Numbered from the stretch's first letter, positions 37,930 through 47,946 are shown. The stretch is DNA of 64,000 nucleotides from Betaproteobacteria bacterium RIFCSPLOWO2_12_FULL_62_58 (GCA_001772005.1 MERI01000002.1:1-64000); one strand, 5' to 3'. Program-made: numbers and translations. The notes: generated by a model not told the origin, from the letters alone.

Positions 37930-40017
37930 ATGCTTACACACAACCTCGGCTATCCGCGTATTGGTAGCCATAGAGAACTCAAGAAAGCCTGCGAAAGTTA
38001 CTGGTCTTCCCGGATCAGCCTCGATGAACTCCTGGACGCTGGCCGGGCCATCCGCCGGAACAACTGGCAGTGCCAGCATGAGGCCGGCATCGATCTCGTC
38101 CCCTGCAACGATTTCTCGTTTTACGATCACGTGCTGGATCTCTCGCTCATGGTGGGCGCGGTCCCCGCGCGCTACCGGCCGCTGCTCGACAAGCCGGATG
38201 CTTCCGGGATGGATTTGTACTTCGCCATGGCGCGAGGCTATCAGAAAGACGGTCTCGACCTCATCGCCATGGAGATGACCAAGTGGTTCGACACCAATTA
38301 CCACTACCTGGTCCCTGAGTTCACGAAGGATCAAACCTTCCGCCTCACCTCGCGGAAGATTCGGGATGAGTTTCAGGAGGCTCAAGCGCTCGACATCAAC
38401 GCCAAACCGGTTTTGATCGGGCCGGTGAGTTATCTGCTCTTGGGCAAGGAGAAAGAACCGGGCTTTAACCGGCTCGACCTGCTCGACCGGCTTCTGCCGG
38501 TTTACTTGCAGATCCTGGGCGAACTTCAAGGTCTCGGCGCGCAATATATCCAGATCGACGAACCCTTCCTTGCGCTGGATTTGCAGGATGAAGCGACGCG
38601 CGCCTATGAATCGGCCTATACCGCGATCGCAAAGGCGTGTCCTGAGCTCAAGATCATCCTCGCCACCTATTTTGCGGAACTCGACGATAACGCCGAGTTG
38701 GCCGCAAGTCTTCCAGTGCATCTTTTGCACTTGGATCTCGTCCGCGCGCCCGCGCAACTGGATCAAGTGTTGTCCTTGATCCCGCCCGAGCTTGGCCTCT
38801 CGCTGGGGGTCGTGGACGGACGCAACGTGTGGAAAAACGATTTCGAGCGATCGTTGGCGCTGATCGGCCGGGCGGTCGAAAAACTCGGCGGCGATCGTGT
38901 CGCGTTGGCGCCCTCCTGCTCGCTGCTGCACGCGCCTTGCGATCTTACGCTTGAGAAGGACGAGGCGGCGTTGCCCGCCGAGATCAAACGCTGGCTGGCC
39001 TTTGCCCGGCAAAAGCTGGATGAGGTCGTCACGCTCAAGTGACTGGCGCAGCCCGAGACCCACCGGCAATATGCCGGCAGGCTCAAGGAGAACATGCTCG
39101 ACATGGAAAGTCGCCGCCACTCGGCCTTGATCCACAGGCCGGGGGTCGAGCAGCGTCTTGCCGCCATCCGTCCCGCCGACACCACACGCCAAAGCCCCTT
39201 CGGCGTGCGTCAGGAAAAGCAACGCGCGACCCTCAATCTGCCTTTATTTCCCACGACCACCATCGGCTCTTTCCCGCAAACCGATGAAGTTCGAAAGCTC
39301 CGGCTTCGTCTCAGAAAAGGCGAACTCACGCCGGAACGGTATGAGGCGGCGATCCGAATGGAAACCGAGCAGGCCATCCGTTGGCAGGACGAGGTGGGGC
39401 TGGATGTGCTGGTGCACGGCGAGTTCGAACGCAACGATATGGTGGAATACTTCGGCGAACAACTGGCGGGCTTCGCGTTCACGGGGAACGGTTGGGTGCA
39501 AAGCTACGGCTCGCGCTGCGTCAAACCGCCCATCATCTACGGCGATGTGGAGCGCCCCGCGCCGATGACGGTGAAATGGTCGCAATACGCGCAGTCGTTA
39601 ACCAGGAAGCTCGTCAAAGGCATGCTCACGGGGCCAGTCACGATCCTGCAATGGTCCTTCGTAAGGGACGATCAGCCGCGCTCGAGCACGGCGAAGCAAA
39701 TTGCCTTGGCGATCCGCAATGAAGTGTGCGATCTCGAGAAAGCCGGGATTCGCATCATCCAGATCGACGAACCGGCCATCCGTGAGGGGCTGCCTCTGCG
39801 CAAGGCAGATTGGAAAGACTATCTCCAGTGGGCGGCGGAGGCGTTCCGGCTCGCTGCCTGCGGGGTGGCCGACGAGACACAGATCCACACCCACATGTGC
39901 TACTCGGTGTTCAACGACATCATCGAGTCCGTCGCCGGGATGGATGCCGATGTGATCACCATCGAAACATCCCGGTCGCAGATGGAGTTGCTCGACGCCT
40001 TCGCAAGCTTCCGTTAG
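37930..40017 (+). pseudogene. metE: Cobalamin-independent methionine synthase, interrupted by in-frame TGA (39040-39042) and missing its C-terminus
   Basis: N-part MLTHNLGYPRIGSHRELKKACESYW...; the frame resumes after [45 protein letters not shown]...[14 protein letters not shown]...[21 protein letters not shown]; the final catalytic region (NPDCGLKTR) is absent. Confidence 0.88.
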
Positions 40018-41372
40018 CAGACCATCAGGACCAGCATCGGCCACTGACTGCGCAGGGCCGACTGCCTGTCCGCAAATTCCCGCAGTGCCTGGAGGTGTGC
40101 GACGTACAGCGCGGCGACGTGGCCCGTAACGATCGCGGCGACGGACACGTACCAGACGATGCGTGCGTCAATCAGGCCGATCCGGACGAAGTAGTTCCGG
40201 GTGCCGAAGACGTCCCAGCCAAGGCCGAGGGGATCCGAGGCGAGTGGAATCAGGTACTGCGCGGCCATCACCAGGAAGAAAAGGTAATGGGCGAGGTGAT
40301 AGGCGATCGCGATAGGCACCAGCGTCAGCACGAACAGGCCCGCGACCCGAAAGACGCTATGGCCGGCCGCCTGACCGATGCCGGCACGCGAATGCGACTC
40401 TCCGCAGCGAGCGATCAGCCGGCAAAAGCCGAGGTAGACGGCGACGAACAGCGATGCCGCGAGGGCGAGTCCCAACGTCTGCGCCGATTCGTGCAAATCA
40501 TGACCGAGCCCATCGACGACCGCCGCCCATGCCGGTGTGTCCCGGAAGCCGTCAAAGCTCACGGACGCGAGGATCAATAAGACGAGCGCGGTCTGCGATG
40601 CGGTCAGCGGCTCATGCGCGACCAGCCCAACCGCGTACGGCCGCAGATTCCACTCCCGGGCATCCGCCACGCGCGCCTCTGTCGGAGCGAAGCGGGCGAA
40701 AAGCCCGAACACCAGCGGAAAGACCTCGCCGCGGCGCAGCCACTCCGATCTTCCGTACAGCAGCATCCCGAGCCAGGTCAACGCCGAATACACCAGCATT
40801 GCGGCTGCAAGGCTTGCCGGATGGTCGCTCGCCTCCCACGCCATTTCCATCCAGATGAAAACGAGGAACAGCGCCACCGCCGGCCAGACGCCGAGGATTT
40901 CGGGGTAACGCAACCCGAGCGTCATTCGTTGTCCCGGCGGCAGCCGCCCGTAAAGGGACTCCGCCGCGGCGAATAGCGTATCGAGGGGATTGATGAGAGC
41001 CCACAGGTTGCCGAGCAACGCCGATACGTACGCCCCGCCAACCCACCAGATCGCCCAGACCATCGCCGGCGCGATGTTCTTGAGCGGGCTTTGCGTACCG
41101 AATAGCCCGGCGACAATCACCAACAGGTAGAGCCCGACGCCGAGTAGCCGCAAACCGAGCAACACGACCGGCGCGCCGAGCACGCGGCCGATCGGCAGCC
41201 GCATCAGGTCAATGCGTTTGTAGTCTTGTGCTAGCGGCGCCCTGCGTACCAATAGTGCGATCATCGCGAAGGAGGCTGCGACGGTCAGGCCGGCGCCGGT
41301 CAGGTAGAGCCAGAGCGGGATCGGCAGGGAATAGCGCTGGCCGAAACCGTGCGCCAGCGCCGGCCCGGCGAG
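40014..41372 (-). pseudogene. Polytopic membrane protein truncated at both ends
   Basis: Begins in AGPALAHGFGQRYSLPIPLWLYLTGAGLTVAAS (end of a lost signal peptide), ~12 TM-like segments, ends abruptly ...RSQWPMLVLMVC* at the metE junction. Confidence 0.7.
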
Positions 41373-41888
41373 ATTCAGTATGCGTCGGCGGGGCACGGCA
41401 GTAATCCGCATCTGACGATGGAGTTGTTCGCCAGCATGGCGCAGATCCGCATGATCCATGTTCCCTACAAAGGCGGCACACCGGCTTTCATCGATCTGAT
41501 CGCCGGTAGAGTCGCGATCATGGCGCCGAACCTGGCTTCGATCATGCCTCACGTGCGGGCCGGCAAGCTGCGTGCGCTCGGCGTGACCAGCGCGCGCCGT
41601 GTCGCAGCCGCGCCCGACATTCCCACTATCGCCGAAGCGGCGCTGCCCGGCTACGAATCGGTGCAGTGGTATGGCTTGTTGGCGCCGGCAAAAACGCCGC
41701 GTGGGATTATCGAAAAACTCCACAAAGAAGTGGTTTCCACTCTGCGCGCGCTGGACACAGCGGCGCGCCTTGCCAGCGACGGTGCCGAGGTGGTTGCGAG
41801 CTCGCCGGAAGAATTTGCCGCTTTCCTCAAGGCGGAAACCGTGAAAATGGCAAAAGTGGTGAAAGCCGCGGGGATCCAGCCGGAGTGA
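41362..41888 (+). pseudogene. Bug/TctC C-terminal two-thirds, 5' end lost
   Basis: RPGEIQYASAGHGSNPHLTMELFASMAQIRMIHVPYKGGTPAFIDLIAGR...KAAGIQPE; no signal/N-domain. Confidence 0.82.
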
Positions 41889-42023
41889 ACATCCCCCATA
41901 ACCAGGTCGGACCTCGCTATGTCTCGGATCGACCGGCATTCTTGCGCGAAATCCGGGATCGGTCGGCGCGGAGTCAATTCCCGCGGATTCCGCTGCGCTT
42001 TATCCAGGCTGCGATTTCTTTCC

Positions 42024-43268
42024 CTACGAACGCGCGGTCAACCATGTCCTGCAAGGGACCACATTGATCTGCGTGCCGGCTTCCCGAATCCTCTCCTGCG
42101 TCTCGAGCGTAACCACGGTGAGCCGGCGCAGGTTAAGATCTTCGGCGCCTTGACGGAGCGCGCGAATCTCGCGCTCGCGTGTCTTCAGGGACGACAGATT
42201 CTGCGTGACCTGAATCAATTCCAGATTCTCCGACCCTCGCCGGAGCAGGAAATCAACTTCGGCGCCGGCACGGGTTTGGTAATAGAACAGATCCAGATTG
42301 GGTTTGAATCCGCGCCGCACCAGCTCGACAAAGACCAGATTTTCGAGCAGGCGCGATTGGTTGCGCGTAACCGGCTGCGACTTGGCGGAAATCAGCCCAT
42401 TATCGAAGGCATAGATTTTGCGGTCGGCCTTCACCCGCATTCTCGGCTTGAAAAAGTACGGCTGCAGGTCCTGCACCAGGTAAGCCTCGCGGGCATACGC
42501 GATGAATTTCTGGACGGTCGCCGTGGAGAGTGAGCCCAAGGCGCGTTCGAGGCTCCGCGCCGAGAAGCGGCTCGCGGCGTTGTTCATCAGGAGGTTGAGC
42601 AAATCGTGCATGGCCGTCGAAGCGCGAATCCGATGGCGGGTCACGATGTCGCGCAGCACCACGGAATCGAAAAGCGTGCGCAGGTATCCTGAAGGCTCCG
42701 CGGCCCCCAGGACGACCTCGGGGAACCCTCCCCAGAGCAAATAGCGCTGAAAGACTTCGGCATCATCCGCTGTTTCCGTCCCAAGGCCCAGGAGACACTC
42801 CTGAAAGCTGAACGGAAGCAGTTCAAAAGCGAGATGGCGGCCCGTCAGTGCGGATCCCAGTTCCCGGCTGAGCAGCCGCGAATTGGAACCGGTAATGACC
42901 AGGTTGTAGTCGCGGCGGTGGAGCTTATTGATGAAGCTCTCCCAATGCGGGTAGTTCTGGATTTCATCAAAAAAGAGAAATTCGGTCTTGCCATAAACGG
43001 AGGCGATCGCATCGACCAGTTGATCGCCGGCGATCTCCCCGCGCAACGCGTCGTCTTCAAAATTGAGGTAGGCAAAGCGCCTGCCGGCGAGCACCTGGAA
43101 GGCCAGTGTCGATTTTCCGGCCCGGCGCGGCCCCGTGATGACCTTTACCAGCCGCGAAGACAGCGCTTTGGAAAGAGAGGAAGCGAGTTCACGGGGTACG
43201 AGACTGCGCTTGAGCGCCAGATCGCGCTCCCGGCGGTGGGCTTCGACCGTGGTGTTTAACGATTGCAT
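42024..43268 (-). CDS. AAA ATPase (AAA_14 / DUF4143 family)
   Basis: VITGPRRAGKSTLAFQVL Walker A; FLFFDEIQNYPHW Walker B; C-terminal YYQTRAGAEVDFLLRRG nuclease-like DUF4143 motif. Confidence 0.9.
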   Translation of the reverse strand: MQSLNTTVEAHRRERDLALKRSLVPRELASSLSKALSSRLVKVITGPRRAGKSTLAFQVLAGRRFAYLNFEDDALRGEIAGDQLVDAIASVYGKTEFLFFDEIQNYPHWESFINKLHRRDYNLVITGSNSRLLSRELGSALTGRHLAFELLPFSFQECLLGLGTETADDAEVFQRYLLWGGFPEVVLGAAEPSGYLRTLFDSVVLRDIVTRHRIRASTAMHDLLNLLMNNAASRFSARSLERALGSLSTATVQKFIAYAREAYLVQDLQPYFFKPRMRVKADRKIYAFDNGLISAKSQPVTRNQSRLLENLVFVELVRRGFKPNLDLFYYQTRAGAEVDFLLRRGSENLELIQVTQNLSSLKTREREIRALRQGAEDLNLRRLTVVTLETQERIREAGTQINVVPCRTWLTARS

Positions 43269-43269
43269 C

Positions 43270-43303
43270 GTATTAAACAATAACAGACTGTATTGTTTAA
43301 TAC
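43270..43303. promoter_or_regulatory. Perfect 13-bp inverted repeat (GTATTAAACAATA-8 nt-TATTGTTTAATAC) just upstream of the AAA ATPase
   Basis: Read directly from 43270-43303; AT-rich in a GC-rich background. Confidence 0.7.
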
Positions 43304-43408
43304 AAGATTGTTATTTCGACTGCCAGCGCCCCTGTCGATACCGTGGGTGGGGCTGCCCCGGCACCTTGACGCGCAAGGTTCAGACCGGGCTACGGGCGCA
43401 GCAAAACG

Positions 43409-43477
43409 CTTCGTCACTCGGCCCTGATATTCGCGTCCTTGACGAGTTTCGCCCACTTGGCGGATTCGGAGCGCATG
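43409..43477. repeat. Direct repeat copy 1, displaced 3' end of a Bug gene
   Basis: 69 bp nearly identical to 44416..44484. Confidence 0.88.
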
Positions 43478-43795
43478 GGAAGGCTTACACACTGTCCAGC
43501 CAGCTTTCGTCAAGCGCTCCGTGCTGCGTCGCGGCATCCGCGTCCCCGGCTGCGATCTATCCTTGCCTCCTTGCGAAGAGCTTATAAGCAAATGAAATAA
43601 ATGGCAGCGGAATAAACCCGATGCCAAGAATGTTACGCCTCCATCGACGGAATAATTTGCCGGCCGGAGTGTTGACAGTCCGGACAGACGACGGGTCGGG
43701 CCCGCAGAGGACTGGGATCGCGGCCGCTTCGGATATGTCCTGGAGCAAGAATGTCTTTCATAACAGTGTGCGTGATTACCGAAAGAGGAGTTGCC

Positions 43796-44323
43796 ATGTT
43801 GAAAAAAGCGTTGGCTTGCACGTTATTCCTTGGGGTGGTTTCCTCGCTGCCGGCGGCGGCGGACGATGCTATTGCGAGATTCATGGGCGGGATAGGTGTG
43901 ATCGGCGTGTCGAGCGGGGTGGGAACGGGGACGACCGCGGAGGTCGTGAATCGAAACATAGTTCGCGGCGTGCAGCCCGCCGGACAGATCTGGGTAATCG
44001 ACAGGCTCGCTGCCATCGTGAGGGCGAATGGGCACATCACGGTTCAGGGAAAGGGGCTGGTTCTTGGCGGGGGGAATAACGCTGGACGGGCGACCGGACA
44101 GGCCGTACTTGCCACACTGATCTGTGAGGCCGCATCGCCCTTTACCGAAAGCAGTACGTCGGCCGCCGGAGTTGTCCTGTCACCCAATGGCGACTTCCAG
44201 ATAGACGACATGCTGTCACCGGTACCACCGTTCAACTGTGCCAGTCCCATGCTCCTAATCCGCAACGCGGCGAATCTGGGATGGTTCGCGGTCGGGATCC
44301 TGCGTTCGGGCGACGACAACTGA
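43796..44323 (+). CDS. Secreted hypothetical protein
   Basis: MLKKALACTLFLGVVSSLPAAADD signal peptide; no family recognised. Confidence 0.65.
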   Translation: MLKKALACTLFLGVVSSLPAAADDAIARFMGGIGVIGVSSGVGTGTTAEVVNRNIVRGVQPAGQIWVIDRLAAIVRANGHITVQGKGLVLGGGNNAGRATGQAVLATLICEAASPFTESSTSAAGVVLSPNGDFQIDDMLSPVPPFNCASPMLLIRNAANLGWFAVGILRSGDDN

Positions 44324-44415
44324 ACGGCTGATCCTTCCACGGGAAATCCGGGGGGTGCGCGGCGCCAAGCGCGCCCGCCGCGGACTGCGCGTTACTGCTT
44401 GTATCCGCCACGTCT

Positions 44416-44484
44416 CTTCGTCACTCGGCTCTGATATTCGCGTCCTTGACGAGTTTGGCCCACTTGGCGGATTCGGAGCGCATG
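44416..44484. repeat. Direct repeat copy 2 (within 3' end of Bug gene 44421..45386)
   Basis: Matches 43409..43477. Confidence 0.88.
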
Positions 44485-45386
44485 AAGGCGCCGAATTGCT
44501 CGGGCGTATCGCCCACCACGTCCGCGCCCATGCCGCTCAGCTTCGTGCGCACTTCGGGGTTCAGCAGCGCCTTGGCCCAGTCGTCGCGCAGCTTCGCGAC
44601 GATTTCCCGCGGCGTTGCCGCCGGCGCCACCAATCCGAACCAGTTGGTGAGTTCGTAGCCGGCGACGGTTTCGCCGACGGTCGGCACGTCCGGGAGCAGC
44701 GGTGAGCGCGTCTTGCCGAGCACCGCGAGCGCCCTCAACTTTCCGCTCTTGATGTAAGGCAGCGACTGGACCAGGCTGTCGAAGGTCAACGACACATGCC
44801 CGCCGAGCAGATCCTGGAAGCTCGGGCCGCTGCCCTTGTACGGGATGTGGATGAGATTCACCTGCGCCATGCGCTTGAGCAGCTCACCACCGAGATGCGG
44901 CGCGCCGCCGGCACCCGAGGATGAATAGTTGATCTGTCCCGGGCGCGCCTTGGCGAGCACGATCAACTCCTTCACGTTCCGCACCGGCAGCGAAGGATGC
45001 GAGACCATCACGAAGTTCACCGCGACAACCAGGGTGATCGGAGCGAAATCGCGCAGCGGATCCACCGTCATTTTCGGAAAGAGATGCTGGTTGACCGCGA
45101 GATTGCCCATCGTCCCTATGAAGACCGTGTATCCGTCCGGGGCTGCCCGTGCGGCGAGCTCGGTGCCGATCATGCCGCTCGCCCCCGCGCGATTTTCCAC
45201 GATCACCTGCTGGTGCCAGCTCTCGGTGAGCTTCGGCCCCACGAGGCGTGCCACGATGTCCACGCCGCCGCCCGGCGGGAATGCGACCACGATGCGCACC
45301 GGCTTCGCGGGAAACGGCTGGGCGAACGCGTCGCCGCCGGTCATCACGGCGAGCGTGGCAAGAATCAATGTCACGAACAATCGCAT
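44421..45386 (-). CDS. Bug/TctC family substrate-binding protein
   Basis: MRLFVTLILATLAVMTGGDAFAQPFPAKPVRIVVAFPPGGGVDIVARLVGPKLTESWHQQVIVENRAGASG. Confidence 0.93.
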   Translation of the reverse strand: MRLFVTLILATLAVMTGGDAFAQPFPAKPVRIVVAFPPGGGVDIVARLVGPKLTESWHQQVIVENRAGASGMIGTELAARAAPDGYTVFIGTMGNLAVNQHLFPKMTVDPLRDFAPITLVVAVNFVMVSHPSLPVRNVKELIVLAKARPGQINYSSSGAGGAPHLGGELLKRMAQVNLIHIPYKGSGPSFQDLLGGHVSLTFDSLVQSLPYIKSGKLRALAVLGKTRSPLLPDVPTVGETVAGYELTNWFGLVAPAATPREIVAKLRDDWAKALLNPEVRTKLSGMGADVVGDTPEQFGAFMRSESAKWAKLVKDANIRAE

Positions 45387-45436
45387 GGTACTCCCTCCGT
45401 GGTTACGGTTCGAGAAATCAAAAGTAAAGGGGCAAG

Positions 45437-45693
45437 CCATCTATTGATCCTTGCATAATCGACTAACAAATAAATGTCGTCCTCGTACGAAGCTTGTCCC
45501 CGCGAATGCGGGGAGCGGAGACCCAAATAGCCTGTCGTTCCCGAGAAAGCGGGAACCCATACGGCGGCTCCACATGTTCAATGCGTAAATTGGATTCCCG
45601 ATCCCCGATTAAAGCATTCGAGGACAAGCTTCTCGGGAATGACAACCTAACCGTTTCCACGGGAATGACATCGACCTATTACGACTGTTAGCC
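45437..45693. repeat. Long dispersed palindromic repeat, copy A
   Basis: CTATTGATCCTTGCATAATCGACTAACAAATAAATGTCGTCCTCG...AAAGCGGGAACCCATACGGCGGCTCCACATGTTCAATGCGTAAATTGGATTCCCGAT...CTCGGGAATGACAACCTAACCGTTTCCACGGGAATGACATCGACCTATTACGACTGTTAGC; near-identical to 58798..59033. Confidence 0.9.
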
Positions 45694-45766
45694 AAAGATG
45701 CAAAGCTCGATAGGTCTCGCTGTCAAGCGCGCCCCTCTCTCGCAGGAATATCGGCAGGAAAATCAC

Positions 45767-46579
45767 TCATCCGGCGCTGTGCCGCGAGACGAAGTCGAGC
45801 GTCGCCTGCGCGCAGCGCTCCGCATCGCTCGCCGCGACGTGGTAGGAGTTGCCGGGCAGCACGAGCAGCGTCGAGTTCGGGATGGTCTGCTGCCACGCGC
45901 GGGTCACCTCCACCGAGGCGAGTCCGCTCTCCTCGGTCGTGATGACGAGCGTCGGACAGGTGATCCGCGGCACATCCGTCCTGATGTCCGCGCAGGCGAT
46001 GGTGGCCATGAAGCCGATCTGGGTCGACGCCGCCGTGCGGCCCATGAACTTCGTCCACCACTCGACGCCTTCCGCAGGAAACGCGCCGCCGAGCCGGCCC
46101 GCCATGGTGCGGCGCGCCCAGGGTTCGACCCCATGTTTCTCAAACTCCTCTTTGAGAGCCGGTATGCGGGCTTCGGCCCCCTCGCGGTAGGGCGGCGGCG
46201 TTCCGACGACGGTGAGCGTCAGCACGCGATCGGGACGGCGCGCCGCGAAAGCGCGGGCGATGGTCCCGCCGATCTTCGCGCCGACCAGGTGGAAGCGGCC
46301 GATGCCCAGCATGTCCATCAGGCGGATGAAGTCGTCGATGAGAATATCGAGCGTCCACGGAAAATCGCGCGGCATGGGCGACGATGCGCCGAAGCCGCGC
46401 ATGTCGGCGCGCACGACGCGGAAGCGACGCGCGAGGTGCGGCACCCAGCCGTACCACGCGGCGCTGCTCTCCGCGTTGCCATGGAGCAGCAGGATCGTCT
46501 CCGGCTCGCGCCACGGATCGGTATAGTCGTCGACCAGATAATGCATCGTCAGATCGGGCGAGCTTTGAAAGGTCGGCAT
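45767..46579 (-). CDS. Alpha/beta hydrolase
   Basis: ILLLHGNAESSAAWYGWVPHLARRFRVVRADMRGFGASSPM; catalytic histidine region PGNSYHVAAS. Confidence 0.9.
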   Translation of the reverse strand: MPTFQSSPDLTMHYLVDDYTDPWREPETILLLHGNAESSAAWYGWVPHLARRFRVVRADMRGFGASSPMPRDFPWTLDILIDDFIRLMDMLGIGRFHLVGAKIGGTIARAFAARRPDRVLTLTVVGTPPPYREGAEARIPALKEEFEKHGVEPWARRTMAGRLGGAFPAEGVEWWTKFMGRTAASTQIGFMATIACADIRTDVPRITCPTLVITTEESGLASVEVTRAWQQTIPNSTLLVLPGNSYHVAASDAERCAQATLDFVSRHSAG

Positions 46580-46638
46580 CGGAATTCTCCAGTAGCGTTC
46601 TCGTCACTCATCACTCGTCACTCGTCACTCGTCACCCA

Positions 46639-47184
46639 TCACTCATCTTTGCGCAGCCCGATCTCTTTCACGATCCGGGCCCACTGCTCCAGTTCCTGTT
46701 TGATCACGGCGGCGAATTCCTCCGGGGTGCTGCCGATCGCCTCCGCCCCCTGGCTCGCGAGGCGCTGTTTCGTGTCGTCCGTTCGGATCGACGACACGAC
46801 ATCATCGTGCAACTTGCGTAGTATCGGCGCGGGCAAGCCGGCGGGCCCGAGAACGCCGAACCACGGGTTGATTTCGAAGCCGCGCACGCCGCTCTCGGCG
46901 AGCGTCGGCATCTCCGGCAGCAGCGTGGAGCGCTTCGCTCCGGTGATCGCCAGCGCGCGGATGCGCCCGCTCTGCACGTGGGGCATGAAATCCGCGCCGC
47001 CGCCCGGGGGGAACGGAACGATCAGGCGCAGCGGCCGGGCGGGATAGGTCGATTCCGGCGCTGCTACGCGCTCCGGACGCGCGGTCTGCGGCGCGGCCGC
47101 CAAGGCGAGCTGGACTCCGAGCGTGCACCAACAGGCTGTCGCCGCGAATGCAAACCACGCAACAAATGTCGCGGCGGATCTCAC
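46639..47184 (-). pseudogene. Bug/TctC gene with in-frame internal deletion
   Basis: YPARPLRLIVPFPPGGGAD joined directly to FMPHVQSGRIRALAITGAKRSTLLPEMPTLAESGVRGFEINPW. Confidence 0.85.
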
Positions 47185-47185
47185 T

Positions 47186-47641
47186 TTATTGATCGAGCCT
47201 GAACCCGGTGTCCTTGATGAGCTTCGCCCAGCGGTCCTTCTCGGCCGCCAGCCACTTGCCCATCTCCTGCGGGCTGTTGGTGAGCGGCGTGGTGCCCTGC
47301 GAGGCGAGCCTGTCCTTCACGTCAGGCAAGTTCAGTATCCGCGCCACCTCGCTGTTGATTTTTGCGATCATGTCCGGCGGCGTGCGTGCAACCAGTTCCG
47401 CGCCGATGTTGCCGTTGGCGCCGGGCCGGCTGTCCACGATGATCTGCTGCCCCCAGCTCTCGGTCAGCTTGGCCCCGATCAGCCGCGCCAGGATATCCGA
47501 GGTGCCGCCCGCCGGGAATGGCACCACCACGCGGATCGGCTTGGCTGGATAGTTCTGCGCCGCGGCGGTCAATGCGCCGACAGAAAAGAGCGCGGCCATG
47601 ACATAGGCCCAAACCAGCGCAAATTTATGGGTGATATTCAT
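47186..47641 (-). pseudogene. Bug/TctC gene with in-frame internal deletion
   Basis: ...YPAKPIRVVVPFPAGGTSDILARLIGAKLTESWGQQIIVDSRPGANGNIGAELVARTPPD joined directly to MIAKINSEVARILNLPDVKDRLASQG. Confidence 0.85.
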
Positions 47642-47765
47642 CCTTTCTCCTGGAACGTGCTGGGACGTATCGAGAACGGTATATTTTCCTGCGATGGCGA
47701 GATCATTAGCAAGCCGCATTCTCGCCTGCATACGGCCCTTTGCGATATCAACCGGCCCTGGATTG

Positions 47766-47938
47766 TCATTCCCGAGCAATCGGGAATCCATAGGGTGTCT
47801 ATTCGACGAGACCCTCGTACAAGTCCGGCCAACGCGGATTTCCAGCCTGAATCAACTCGATCTTCCAAGAGCGATCCCACTTCTTGGTAGGCCTCGTTCA
47901 TCGCCGTATGGATTCCCGATTGCTCGGGAATGACATAC
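47766..47938. repeat. Inverted pair GTCATTCCCGAGCAATCGGGAATCCATA ... GTATGGATTCCCGATTGCTCGGGAATGACAT
   Basis: Two reverse-complementary copies flanking ~110 bp. Confidence 0.85.
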
Positions 47939-47946
47939 CGATGCGC

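Noticed and set aside
39040-39042. In-frame TGA in metE as a possible selenocysteine codon
   Set aside because: Position lies in the interdomain linker, not an expected Cys in MetE; no U-x-x-C motif and no obvious hairpin right after it. More likely nonsense mutation or sequence error.
43557-43748. 63-aa minus ORF (MLQDISEAAAIPVLCGPDPSS...) as a small gene
   Set aside because: No ribosome-binding site or recognisable family; the overlapping frame contains CPDCQHSG but neither frame is convincing.
45494-45691. 65-aa ORFs such as SRESGNPYGGSTCSMRKLDSR... (also 58827..59024)
   Set aside because: Translations of the dispersed palindromic repeat family.
46600-46640. CGTCACTC/ATCACTC tandem units as a CRISPR-like array
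   Set aside because: Units of 7-8 bp with no spacers; simple slippage repeat.
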